DNA from: Pithys albifrons albifrons
Lineage: Eukaryota; Chordata; Aves; Passeriformes; Thamnophilidae
Reading direction: 5' to 3'
NCBI RefSeq assembly: GCF_047495875.1
Contig: NC_092497.1
Coordinates: forward strand, 6,478,937 to 6,542,936
DNA: 64,000 nt
The notes beneath the pieces are model-generated. The model saw only the letters and a program-made list of their open reading frames with translations, was not told where the DNA came from and did not search any database. Within the stretch, counting starts at the first letter, position 1, and the number at the start of each line of letters is the position of its first letter. This document shows, one piece after another, positions 10,932 to 22,999 of the stretch. Made by a program: the position numbers and the translations under genes.

Positions 10932-11052
10932 TCCCCTCCCCTCCCCTCCCCTCCCCTCCCTTCCCCTCCCCTCCCCTCCCCTCCCCTCCCCTCCCCTCCC
11001 CTCCCCTCCCCTCCCCTCCCCTCCCCTCCCCTCCCCTCCCCTCCCCTCCCCT
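10932..11052 (+). repeat. (TCCCC)n pentanucleotide microsatellite
   Basis: About 24 tandem TCCCC units occur with one visible interruption (ctcccttcccct near 10969). The minus strand is (GGGGA)n, with runs of four G that could form G-quadruplexes. Confidence 0.95.
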
Positions 11053-11110
11053 TCCATCTTTCCCTTTTCCCTTTTCACCCTTCCCCCGTACTTCTTCCCT
11101 CTTCATACCC

Positions 11111-12404
11111 CATTTCCTTACCCCCTTACATCTTATCCAGAAACAGTAGGGTTTAAAACACACTTAATTCAATAATTACATACTTTTATTCCCTTCTGGC
11201 TCTTAGGTAAATACCATCTGATCCTGATGATTTGTTGCTTTTTATCAATATGTCTAAAGTCTCCCCTGCTGACACTTTATTTTGAGACTGACTTTCAAAC
11301 ACAGAGAAACAACCAAATTTCCCAACTTCATAAGGAACATGGATATGAAGAATTCATTTTTCTTTCCTTTTATGACATTATCTTCCTTGTATGATTCTTT
11401 TACATCCTGGTCATTTGTAAATCCCATAAGCTGTCTGGCAAGTTTCTTGCTTTTGATGGATATGAAAAACTTTTTATTATTACTTCTTTTACTTTAGAAA
11501 CTTTAGCAGCTTGTTTCTCACACTAATCTTTTCATCCTATTTTTATTAAGTTTTAACATTCGACTTGTCCGCAGTCAAGCCTTTTTGCTATTTTCATTGA
11601 GTGCACATGCCTTCCACTTTTGAAAGATATTGATTTATTTCCAAACTAAACTAGCGGGGTTACTTCATTTTGAAGGATGACACAAATGAAAAAAAATGAG
11701 GAAAAACAGGAAAGAAAAAAGAAAGACTTTTTACTTAAAGGAACTAATTTCAGTGGATATTAAAATAAGGAAATAGGAAATAAAGGAGATTAATCATATA
11801 TTTAAACTATCTAATGTGACGTTATGAAGCAAACATGTACTTCAAGGATGTATTTTTTCATTCCATCTCAGTGATTGCAGCAGCTACTCCTTAAAGGAAG
11901 AGCACTGTGCATACTGTCTTCTTACCTGCAACACTATTCCCCATGACATTCCTGATGGCAGCTTGAACAAAAGAAGCCCACCTTGATGTTGCAACACAAA
12001 GGTGTGTCTTGGCTACTTTAAAGCATTTGTTCTTTATAGACTGGTGTTATTATTCATATGTTTTTCCAATAGCTCAGAGGTCATAGAGGGGTACCACTAG
12101 ACTATCCAGTTATCAGAACTAATTTTTTCAACAATCTGGAGTCTGCAATTCAAAGCTGTCAGTCTTTAAGTCCATTTGAAAAGGTCTCTGATTTTTTAAA
12201 TGTTATGCAGCCGTTCCCTGTCAATGGCAAAGAAACATGTGTGGAAGTGGAAACAAAAAATAATTAAAGGGTATCCCTAGAGACTGCATAGAAACCTGAT
12301 AATTTAATATGTTGAATGCAATTCAGTGAAACAGTTTTTTAATACTGACAGCTATTGTCTATTTATTAAGGATTTGGGTTGTGGTTGGTTTGAGGCTTTT
12401 CTTT

Positions 12405-12409
<5 letters not shown>
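11111..12409. other. Non-coding spacer
   Basis: Unique AT-rich sequence, including an A-rich stretch at about 11690-11725. No gene or repeat family was recognised. Confidence 0.5.

Positions 12410-12469
<60 letters not shown>
12410..12469 (+). repeat. (TG)n dinucleotide microsatellite
   Basis: About 30 uninterrupted TG units follow a short T run. This is perfect, so likely length-polymorphic. Confidence 0.97.
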
Positions 12470-12471
<2 letters not shown>

Positions 12472-13186
12472 AAATCTTGTTTTCCACAGCAATATTTAAA
12501 ATAGTATCATAAAGCCTGTCAGGACATTCTACCTTTATTTTAGAACTTATTTATGCTCAAATCAAACTGGAAGTAAAAGCATAAACAGTGAACATAACCT
12601 GACAATACCACCTATTTCAATTTCAAACTGCTGGTGGCAAAAGCAGACTATTATCCACATTTATATAAATGTTATCATAATGGGTGCTCCGAGGATTTTT
12701 AGTAACAAAAAAGATAAATAATAAGATGAAGAATTTCAGTGTTCTGGGGAAATACAAATATCTCAATGTTAATACTTTTGCAATGAATCAGAATTTAAAA
12801 AAAATAGAAGAAATAGAAGAAAAAATCTGTATGGAATGTAATTTCCCAAAAATATTTCTTCAGCATAAAACATTTGCTTAATCACTCCTTGACTGAGTTC
12901 TGTTTTCATTAAATTTAAAGTGCAGGGTTTCATGTTGCTTGCCTTCATATGCTGGCATTTGAACCACTCAGGTAACTGGCACTGATTCTGTCCAATGGCA
13001 TGGAAATCCTCTGACTATGTCTCTATATAGCACCAAATGATATGCGATTGCTGAAAAATTGCATCACTCTAAGCCTCAGTTCATTATGAACAGCATAGCT
13101 CATCCACCCATAAAAGAGTATAGGATAATCACAGTTATATTTTCCAGGATACTGTGAAACACAAAAAAAAAATATTCTTTTATAGT
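12470..13186. other. Non-coding spacer
   Basis: AT-rich unique sequence. A small Lys-rich open frame at about 12684-12881 has no recognisable domain and is not annotated as a gene. Confidence 0.5.
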
Positions 13187-13262
13187 AAAAAAAAAAAAAA
13201 AAAACCAAAAAAAAAAAACCAAAAAATAACCAAAAAAACCCACCAAACACCAAAATAACAGG
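13187..13262. repeat. A/C-only tract starting with A18
   Basis: A run of 18 A is followed by repeated aaccaaaaa/aaaccc words with essentially no G. It is similar in style to tracts at 16852-16959, 20410-20670 and 38467-38528. Confidence 0.8.
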
Positions 13263-15000
13263 ACAAGTGTAAAATATAATCCTCAACTTCCTGGCACTAT
13301 GTGTTCCAGTGATCTCTATGATTTGTCAAAACTTCTGCTCAAGTCTTCTGATTTCATAGCTTATTTCTTAAGGCAGTTCATCAAAAAGGTCAGGCAAATT
13401 CATAGATGTTTTAATAGAAAATGTAATTTTGTGTTCAAACAAAAACAAAATAAAAACACCCACAGAACCTGAAATTCTGAAAATGTTCTGGTAGCTGATT
13501 ACTTCTTAATCTTTATATGTACAGCATCGTGCATATATAAATAATGTTTCCTAATGGTACCATAATAAGAACATTCTGGACATACCAAGAAACTACATTA
13601 CTATCAGTAAGAACATGAAAGCAGTTTCAAGTTTGGGAGAGTGATTTAGAAAAAGAGTTTTCCTGTAAGTCTCTCCAGTTTACTACTAAGTCCAGGTAAA
13701 TTACTCACACAAGTATGGGGCAGAACTGCCACATGTCCCAGGACCCTTGATTCTCAGGTTTGCACCTGAATAACCCTACAACACTTTCTTCCATTCTTGA
13801 CATCGACTGTTGCTCCTGCAATTGCTTTCTCTCTTATGGGTCTTTTTTCCCCTTTCCCTATAAAAGAAATTACAACTTGTCTCTGTAGAAGATAAAACCT
13901 GAGTAACTGCTGTACCACAGAAATTCAGCAGGCTTCACAATAATATGAAGAAGGGAAGATATGCGACTTGTGGGCAATTAAATACATTCGACACAGCAGC
14001 TCATCGGAGAGACACTTATTTTTAACTCCTTTTAGTTATTTCTTTTTATAAAAGGGTTTTAGCCTCCTAGCTTCTCTCTGAAGAAAGTTTGAGACCAGCC
14101 ATGACAGGACTCATGTTGTTAAGCCTGCTGAGTAGCGCCTGTACAAAACGTGATGACAGAGTCACCCACAGAGAGAGCTGTCTTATTTACCTCTATGCTC
14201 ACAAATTGATGCACTCCTAGCAGTAGTAGTTTTCCCTGTAATCATTTGTATTATTATTATTTACAACAATTTACATGTAAAGGGCACAATGGCAGATTGG
14301 TGTATCCCATTAATATTTTTTATGAAGGGTGGAGGGAATAAAAGGCTATGAACAGTTACTATAAACACATTGACAGTTTATTTTACCTGTGAACTGAGAA
14401 GTTCTTTGCATTTAAACTTTTATGAGACATAGAAAAGTAAAGAGACAGACTCAGACAGACTTAAGAGACAGAAGAGAAAGAATGGAAATATGAGACAGAC
14501 TTGGAGAAGGTTTAGATATGGATATGAGTTGAAATGGTACCTTTAATTCTATTATATTTACTAAGATAAAGTTGTTTCTAAAGTTGTTAGAAAAAAACAA
14601 CTTGTTAAATGCGTATGTTTCAGGATATTGGTTGATGAACATTTAGGGAAGATAGTCTTTGCTGATGTGCCCTAATAGATGATCTGCATTTTTTAAGAGG
14701 CTGAGGTAACATTTTCTACAAGCAATTGTTGTAGATTGTTAGTTTCAATCTTTATACAAGAGTTATTCTGTGGAAGAGTCATGACAGGAATATGTCCCAA
14801 ACAAGAAGAGGAGGCAGAGGATGTTTAGAGAAAGTTTTAAGCATCACAATGACTTTAGTAAGCAACTGAGTGCAACAGGAGAAAAATGTGAAAAAAATCT
14901 GTGAAAGAACTAGGAAGAATGAAAGCTTGAACTCTGTGGCCTGCGTTCACACAAGATGATTGTAGTTGTCCTTTTTTTGCCTTAAAAATCCATGAATCTA
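13263..15000. other. Non-coding spacer
   Basis: No gene was recognised. The sequence is AT-rich and mostly complex; a short purine-rich piece (about 14435-14510, agacagac words) is the only low-complexity element. Confidence 0.5.
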
Positions 15001-15057
15001 TGAATGAATGAATGAATGAATGAATGAATGAATGAATGAATGATTGATTGATTGATT
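15001..15057 (+). repeat. (TGAA)n then (TGAT)n tetranucleotide microsatellite
   Basis: About ten TGAA units are followed directly by about four TGAT units. The junction suggests one point change that was then amplified. Confidence 0.95.
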
Positions 15058-16277
15058 CCAGGGCAAAAGCTGAGAGAGGGTTCAAAGATTTTAGGTCCAA
15101 AGTCAAACTCATCAGTGAAGACCTATGAAAAGACATGATTGATGACTAACCTTGTCCTTAGATTGTACATGAGGCTACTGCTTTTCAAAAGTGACACTTG
15201 TCACTTTTCCATCTTAGCAAGAGGAGAAGAAAAACATATATAATATTTGTCAACATCAATTTTTCCTTCAGGTTTATTGCAATCATAAACTGTACTGCAC
15301 AATGAAAAAATACAGTGTCACCTTGGGTCCATCAAACTTGACACTGAAAGGTTAAATGGATTTCTTAGCCTAGCTTGATCCAAAGAGGAAGAGTACCCAC
15401 ACAATACACACTACACAGACTAATACTCTCTTTTCTTTTTCTTGCAATTGGAGACAAAGTTTGCAGACAAACAATGGACACTGCATTCAGCTCAGCAGCA
15501 CAAAGGTAATTGTATCAATAAGTTCCAAAGATTTGAAGGTTCTTTCAGTGGATGATTTGCAGTGCTAAGCATTATGGCTCCAAAGAGATTCACAAATTGA
15601 AAGCTGGTACATGTGAAGTGGTGAGCCAGTCAGCTATATTATCTGTTCCAAATTGGGTGGAGTTGTCTTCACTGAGCCTTTTTTTAACCTGCTAGTCTAA
15701 GCATTTCCTTTTTCCTCTTCATTTTCAAACCCAGTCTTATTACATCTCTTTCTCTTTTTCTCCTTTATCACTCCCTTGGCTGTGCTGCTACACTCTTCAA
15801 CCTGACTGTTCTTTTAAAATTCTGCAACTGCACAGATTTAAGATAAGAGTAGTGAGAGAAGGATGGACTTATAATATCTATATTGGAACTGGTGAGAAAC
15901 TTTTCTAATTTCTGTTTGGTTGTTGTTGTTTTGGGGTTTTTAATAAAGTAAAATATAAATAGTATTTGAATGCCTTTGTCATTAAGATAGACTATCTTGC
16001 CCTCTGCAATCTGTATTATTTTCTGGAGGGAAACCAGGGAACCAGAGAAACTTATCCTGCCTCAGAGAAAGCATAAAGTGGAAAAGTTTCTGATGAATGG
16101 AAAGTTTATAACTAATATTAAAAAAATAGCATTAAGAATGTGTATCACTGATTAAATACCCAGAGAGTTAAGTTGCTTGTTTGCAGTATTTCAGAGGGAA
16201 AATGGAAAACTCTGGTACTGGAACCTTCTAAGTATGTAGCTGCTGGAGTTGGAATCATTTAACTTTGTACTGATTGG

Positions 16278-16321
16278 AAAAAAAAAAAGTGAAAAAAAAC
16301 CCCAAAACACAAAAACCAAAA
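16278..16321. repeat. Short A/C tract
   Basis: A11, then 'gtg', then a run of A with ccccaaaacacaaaaacc. A small member of the A/C tract series. Confidence 0.65.
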
Positions 16322-16851
16322 TTTGGGGAATTGGTTCCCATGCCCATTAATTTTTTGAAAGGTCAGGCATGGTATGAAAGATAAACACTTAAAGTACTTG
16401 TTCCACTTTTACCTGCAAACGACTGTAAATGAATCTAAAAGGTGGATACAACAAAGCTTTTCCAGGACTTCCATGTTCTCTTAGAGTAAGTCCACCTGTG
16501 AGGGAGAACCAGTCAAATGCAAAAATTACCTCTGCTTCTACCTGTGTATATAATTAATAGGGGAAACAAGAATTAAGCACTGGAAACAAACAAAAAAACC
16601 CCCAATAATTTCCTTGTCTTCATCAGGCCCTAATAGAAGGAAATTTGTGCAGCAATGTCTCCTTGAGTTTGTTCTGCAATAAAGGCACTACTCATTAACT
16701 GATGCTAAAGAAAATGTAATAAAAATTTATACCAGACAAGCTCTAAATAAGGAATTCAGAGGACAGGAGAAGTGAAAAATGCGGAAAATGAATCTTCATG
16801 AAAAAAGTAGCCAGATGTTAATACTCTTTTCAGACTTCATACTGCAGAATT

Positions 16852-16959
16852 AAAAAAAAAAAGAAAAAGAAACAAAAACAAAACAAAACACTAACAACAA
16901 ATCACCACCACCACCAAAAAAAAAAAAACCCAAAAAACCACACACCCACACCACCCCCC
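16852..16959. repeat. A/C-rich tract with (CCA)n
   Basis: An A11 run grades into aaacaaaacaaaac words, a short caccaccaccacc segment, a further A13 run, and finally a C-rich end (cacacccacaccacccccc). The strand is nearly devoid of T and G for about 108 bp. Confidence 0.85.
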
Positions 16960-19590
16960 TTCCTCCCCCTACCCTGGGAAAATCAAAAAAGAGCCAGTGA
17001 GATGCCAGTACTTGTAGTTATTTCTATTCAAAAGAGGTTTCAAATCTGAGTGTGCATTTTTGATATTAAAAGAAAGAATTGTGTCCCCTTTTTACTTTAA
17101 ATGCTATCTATGTAAAAGTCGGGAACATTCTTCTCTTCTACCTAGTATGGGAAATCTTTGACACCTATGAAAAACCTAGGAACAGATTCATCCAGATAGT
17201 CCTCTTCCAGAAGTCTGAAATCTCACCAAGTGCCTTACATTAGTTGTCTTCCTACTGCTGGGCCTTTAGTGATGGTCAGAAGAAAATACTTTCTTAAAGA
17301 AAATAGCTTGAATAGCTTCTGCTTATAGGAATAATTACTACTTCAATGTAAGAATTTGTAATCTTTGTTACTATCACTCAGTTTTTCTTTAGTATTTGGC
17401 TTTTGCAAATGGCTTCCCTCATACAACTCTTAAAAACAGTGCCTGTAATTCTTTGTCTTGGAACTGTCTCTAATGTCTGTGAAAGATGCTGAGGCTGAAG
17501 GAGTTATTGCCCAGGTTTTGATCTGCAGCAGGCATTCGTTACCAAAGACAGCACCACAGCTGACCAAGTGGTGGGTTTTGGTTAGCACCAGCAGCAGAGG
17601 AGGGATGGTAAATATGCCTAGGCAGTGCGCACATTTATGTGCATTCATCCTAATTTGTGTATTCAAGGGTGTGGATGGATATATCATCATTTTCTGGTAG
17701 CAAGTGAAATTTCACTTTGACTATTTACAATCTTGATTTTTCCAATGGTGATTCTCTGTACTAAGCAACATGGAAAACTTAAGCTACAGACGTTTATTAG
17801 CAAGACAGAAAGAGTGAAAGTGAACATGGAGCTTCACAATTTTGATATATAATTCTTCAGATATGAACAAAGAAGTCCATTTATTGGAAGCTCTACTAAG
17901 TGTCAGGCAAAACAATTTAAAGAATTGGAGCTGTCGATAGAATGACACTTTCATTTTGAGGCAACTTTCAAGGTTTTGAAACTTGTTCTTTTTCCACATA
18001 TTGTTGGAAGATCTGTTTTCCTAATGAACAGTCTGTAGTTTGGATTCATGTCCAAAGGAACTTAGGCACCACCACTTGCTTTCAAACAAAAAGAAAGCAA
18101 AAAGATTAATTGAAAAATTAAACTTACACTGAAGAAAACTTTATTGCAACTGATGCATTTGTATGTAATACTTCTGTTTTGACAGAACAGTGTAGCAGGG
18201 TACAATTTAACTTAACTATATATATTCTGACATGCAACGATTAACAACTCTGCTCTTAACAATGTAAAAAACAAATCTTCATTTGTTTTAGAAACAACAT
18301 TACATAGAATAATTAGACAACCATCTGAGAGGAGAGGAGAAGTTATACAGCTGAAGTGAATTCAATCTTTTAACATCACAGGTTGGTTGGCATCCCTTGG
18401 GAAGACTGTGTTCTGCAAATACAGTCACAATTCTTGTCACAAGTGTGTGCTGAAGCTTGTAATAGGTTTCTTCTGAACCTTCACACTTCTGCTTTCCACA
18501 GAAGGTTCATTTACCTTTTCAAAGCAGAACAGAGCTTTTTTTTTGATTGTCTTTATTCCAATAGATGCTAAAGTCCCTTGAGTCTAAATTGGGATGCCTT
18601 CATCTAAGCAAATTTTTACCTGACTCGTTGGTAGTGAAAAGAAGAAAACAGCACCAACTCTAAAAAACTTCATGCCCTGTGTTTTGTAGTTCATCAATTG
18701 TGCCTTTTAGGAGTTTTTGCACTTCTTGTCTTTCTCATGTTCATTTCCTTAATTAAAATTTTAAATTCTCTAACTGGTTGACTGAAATCCAATCACTATT
18801 TTTGTTTGTCCGTTTGAGGAATAACTTCTCATGATTGATTAATTAACTATTGTATAATGCTACTATGTGATTATTTTATTCACACAGGTAAACAATGTTT
18901 ACCATAACCACTCAATGAGCTCTTCATTTAGGCAACTGCCTCTCTGTAATTTTTGTTCATGAGGAACACCCACATCTGTCCATGACTTACTTCTCCAGTT
19001 TCTGTAGCTTAGAGGTAGAACTCTGTCCTATCCTGCAATATCCCACTCAAGTTTGGTTTTTTGTATCTACATCTGATCCCCACATCCTCAAATTCTATTC
19101 AGTGTTGCCTCTCTTAAACAAACACTGAGTCAGTGTGGCATGCCTGGTTTACACTTGTATGTGTGTAGGAGAATACATATTAACCTAGTCATTATAATTA
19201 GTTTATCACAATAGTTCTTCCCTCAGCTGATACATATGGAGTGAATTTCTGTTCAAGTGGGTACTTGTAAGGACTGTTGCCAGGTTGAAAAATTGTAGAA
19301 TATTGCACTACAATGCACTTCAAGATACAGGATTTCAAATGCAGCATGTGTTAGCGCTTTAAGGCACATGTGTTTTATGACTGTTTCCAGTCAGATTATA
19401 CTTTAGAAGAATTTCACTGGGTGACAGTATGGCAATCCCAGGAAAAAGAAGTTCATAACCCAGAGAGTTGTAGAGAAGACAACAACAAGGACTTGTGTTA
19501 GAGTGAATTTATGTAAATATTTTAGGAATGAGCTCTGTGTCCTGTTCCCTGTTCGAAGTTACAGAGTTAATTTCACTTTCCATTTCTTAA

Positions 19591-19748
19591 ATCATAGAGT
19601 CATAGAATCATAGAATGGTGTGGCTCCCACTAGAATAGGTTGCTCAGAGCCCCATCCATCCTTACCTTGAAGACTTCCAGGGGTGGGACATCCACAGCTT
19701 CTCCAGGCAATGTATTCCAGTGCTCACCTCCCTCACAGCAAGAATGTG
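19591..19748 (-). mobile_element. CR1 LINE 3' fragment (minus strand)
   Basis: The plus strand begins 'atcatagagtcatagaatcatagaatgg', three octamer-tail units in reverse complement. It then jumps to 'gttgctcagagccccatcc' and 'ccttgaagacttccagggg', followed by 'tccacagcttctccaggcaa'. Compared with the usual CR1 3' UTR, an internal stretch of roughly 45-50 bases after the tail is missing, so this copy carries an internal deletion. Similarity stops after 'ctcacagcaagaa'. Confidence 0.88.
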
Positions 19749-20130
19749 GAACCACAACAGGCTGGCAGCATGAGTGTCTGCAGTTTAAATATTGTGAGTA
19801 AGATGAAACAAATTTAATTTATTGAACCTCAGGGCCCTGGTGTGATGAGGTGATTCTGGGCCACAGCACCCTGCATGGGACACAGGGATTCATGAAACCT
19901 GCCCTGGGGCTGTCACGTACATGATGAGCACCTGAGTTAAAGCCTATGTGGTGCAGAGGAGGAGAAATAAGACCCTCTGAGGCTGAGCATTAACAACCAG
20001 ACTTTAAGGTGCTGCAGCCTGGACTTCTTATGTTTGTTCTGTTGAAGCCATTTCACTTTGTATGAATAATTAAATAGTCATTGTGTTGGGGAGAGACAGA
20101 GAAGTGGTTCCATACTTCACACACTAATTG
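19749..20130. other. GC-richer unclassified stretch
   Basis: Directly next to the CR1 fragment lies about 350 bp that is clearly less AT-rich than its surroundings ('ctcagggccctggtgtgatgagg', 'gaaacctgccctggggctgtcacg'). I do not recognise the family. It could be a decayed LTR or other old repeat, or unique sequence. No open frame of note. Confidence 0.3.
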
Positions 20131-20409
20131 CGTGAGGAGGTGAGTAAAATGTTGTGGTTTCTATTTGCTGTTACTAAAATAATTTCTCCAGTATTAGTTT
20201 GTTAAAGCACTTCTTATACTCCCTAAAGTTTAAATAGCCACTGGTGTTGTGATGGATTGACTAACTGATTGATTTTAAAGCTTCCAGATGTTAGCATTTA
20301 GATAAAAAATATCCACAGGTAATTTGAATATTGGTAAAGAAATGGAGGATTATTTTTATTTTATAATGTTTCAATTAAAATAGAAAATTAAGAAAAAATG
20401 TAATAAAAA

Positions 20410-20480
20410 TTAAAAACAAAGCAAACCAAAACAAAAACACAGCCCACTTCCCAACCCCTCCACTCGCCCCCCACCCTCTG

Positions 20481-20511
<31 letters not shown>

Positions 20512-20670
20512 AAAAGAAAGAAAGAAAGAAAAGAGAAACACATATTTGGGGATTTTTTTCCCACTACTCACCCTCAAAACCCCCCAAACCACAAAACTAA
20601 AAAACAAAAACAAAACCAAACCAAACCAAAAAAACAAACATAAAAAAAATCCCAGAAAACAAAAGCAAGT
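20410..20670. repeat. A/C-rich region with C21-A14-(GAAA)n core
   Basis: A/C-only sequence (20410-20480) leads into a run of 21 C (20481-20501), then 14 A (20502-20515), then (GAAA)n to about 20531. Another A/C-rich stretch with aaaccaaaccaaaccaaaa runs to about 20670. The minus strand has a run of 21 G. The Gly/Phe-rich open frame on the minus strand is compositional. Confidence 0.85.
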
Positions 20671-22792
20671 CAAAACAACAGTAAGCAAAAGCTTTCATTT
20701 GGAAGTCATTGCAAAAGGAAGTTCAATTTAGAACTAAAACATAGGCATATAGACACAGAGACTTTTATAATCTTATATTTTACATTTTTTCACTGCCTTG
20801 AATACTCTGAAATAACTTGAGTAAATACGTCTCAACTCAGCCAAGCTGTAAAGCTCACAATTAAGTCTCTTTGCAAGACAGCAGTTATATGTGTAGCCTT
20901 AAACACTTTCTTAATCAGATGGAGTTGAAATGATTAAAATACCCAAATAGAATTCAACACTTTCTTAACTGAATATAGAGAAACAGGATGAAACATTCTG
21001 TTGTTAACAGGATCTGACCTTTTCTGGATTTTGATGGAAACTGAATTAGCAATCTTGATGGCATTCTCCACAATTTAATCTTGTTTGAAGTCCTCCTGCT
21101 TCACATTATCTCTGTGTTTCTTAGACTGCCACAATTTATTGGGATAGCTTAGACCAATGTAAAATCTGATGTACATCTTATTGGCAGAAGCAGTGTGCAA
21201 GAGTCACTATCCATAAACTTCTGCAGTGTTGCCAGCCCTCAATGCTTTAGATATAGGCAGGCTGATAGAGAACTTTACTCCAAAAGTGTGCGGTATTTCA
21301 CTATTATAACTCCATCATGGTCAATTAGCCAGACATGTTCCTGACTTTTATCTTCAAAAATGATGCTTCTTGATTATTTATGTTTCCAAAAGCTATTATT
21401 GAGTAATTCAGTATAGTGAAGGACTTCAATATGCTCCGCCATTGTGACTGTAAATCCAGGTGTTAATACTCCCTGGTGGCTCATCATCTCACTGAAGATA
21501 CCTAATAAAGTTGCCATTAGCTGGCAGTACACACTGAGAAAAAGCTATACAGCCAGCTGATCTTCTCATTAAAGAAAGGGCTAAGGAGGAATGCCAGGAG
21601 TTTATCTAAGTTGTCCAAGTCTTTAAAGAGAGAATGGGAAAGAACTAGAGAATGCTTATTTCCACAGATTGCTTCTAGGAACAATACTGGAAGCCTTAAC
21701 CAACAACAGCTGTAGGACAAAGTACCAATGGCTTGTAGAATAAGAGCAGACCACTACTACTGTAGTCAGGCTGGGGTGGAAGTCAGGTATTGGTTTTCCA
21801 ACCTTACTTCTAAGAATAATTTTAAAAATCATCTGATTCTGATAAATTCAATGTAATTTGATTTATCTCATCTCCTGAAAAGATTGAGACCTGAAAAACT
21901 CACCATCTTTGACTGAGAGAGGAAATTTGGGGAAAGTGGATAAAATATTATTGAGGAAATTGTTGATGACTTTTTTGCTTGCTACCTAAAAATATATATA
22001 TATTAGATTTAATATCGACATAGTGATAACATCTTAGGATGTAACAATCTTGTTCATATCATGTGCAGAATAGATCTGGTCCATCTGAGAAAAAGATGTT
22101 TTCAAAAGTTTCTGTCCACTAGAATATGCTCATATGCAGAGACTCAAAAGGATGAACCTAAAGATTTTGGCTTTTTCATTCTTTTTTTCAAGGCAGTCAA
22201 GAGATAAATTGTCTCAATCTAGTGTTATGCTGGTTTTCAATGACAGTGATCTTCAGGGAAACAGAAGATGCTTCCAAGTTCTTGATTTGGAATCTCTGTC
22301 CTGTGTACTCCCTGGAGTAGTTCTAGGAATTCAGATTTTCTGCCAAAACATCCTACTTTTCAGCAACAATAACTTGGTCATGAAACCCAGGTGGGAACTG
22401 GGGTGAATTCTGAACAGTTGAAAGTCTGGATGAGTACTGAATCACAACCAAAATCTACTGGCAAGTACATGTCACTTAGAGAGTTCCTTCCTAATCTGTC
22501 TCAGTTCTATTCAAGTTCTCAAGGGCTTTGTGATCCATGAGACTGTCAGCATAGGCATAATATAAGCACATTTCTGTTAGTTCTCTTTTCCATTACCTAC
22601 ATGAACATACAGGTTGGTAAGTCACACCTGCCGAAGTGATAAAATGACATAATTATTGCATCAGCTGGGTTGGCTGTCATTTGCTATCATAGGTATGAAG
22701 ATGTGCTTCTAAACACACTGCTTTAACTTGAAACTCTTGTTTTCAGTGTCCATAGTCGCCTTTAATGCAAAAGGGGATGGTGCTCTGGAGGC
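20671..22792. other. Non-coding spacer
   Basis: Nothing recognised. A 90-codon open frame at 22134-22406 has no known domain, no clear start context and no conserved features, and is not called. Confidence 0.45.
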
Positions 22793-22999
22793 TCACTGGG
22801 TTTTGCCAATGGGGTTGTCCATGTGGATAAAGACAACAACACGGAAACTTCTGTATCTCCTGCAGCCATGGCATGTGTAACCTGGCTCACTGGAATGCCT
22901 TGCTTCTGTTGTTGGTGTAAGGATCAATAACACTAAAGGGACAATTGCAGAGCTCATGCATCCAAAACTTTCTCTGCCTATCATTGCAAAACAGCACAA
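22793..22999 (-). other. Small open frame with signal-peptide-like start (speculative)
   Basis: I do not recognise this 68-codon frame and do not call it a gene. It has Met at residues 1, 6 and 15. From Met15 it has a hydrophobic core (SAIVPLVLLIL) followed by TPTTEA, which looks like a cleavable signal sequence. A CHGC motif lies at residues 43-46, then a basic stretch RRYRSFR. No promoter, splice sites or polyadenylation signal were tied to it. Against it, a frame of this length is expected by chance. Confidence 0.1.

Larger units (their letters stand above)
10625..11110. repeat. Polypyrimidine block, about 490 bp
   Basis: The plus strand is almost entirely C and T over this span. It moves from irregular (ttccctctt)-like runs, through a minisatellite-like segment at about 10858-10930, to a pure (TCCCC)n core, then back to irregular pyrimidines. 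Long open frames on both strands are compositional: Pro/Ser/Phe-rich on plus, Gly/Glu/Arg-rich on minus. Homopurine-homopyrimidine DNA of this length can adopt triplex structures, which is general knowledge and not shown here. Confidence 0.9.
15058..19590. other. Non-coding stretch with A/C tracts
   Basis: No supported gene lies in this 4.5 kb. It holds A/C tracts at 16278-16321 and 16852-16959 (listed separately) and a short one near 16588-16605. A stretch at 17430-17700 is open on both strands for about 80 codons; no domain was recognised and it is treated as non-coding. Confidence 0.45.

Noticed and set aside
10572..11175. Open frames of 150-194 codons on both strands
   Set aside because: They are translations of the polypyrimidine/(TCCCC)n block; Pro/Ser or Gly/Glu-Arg periodicity, no domain.
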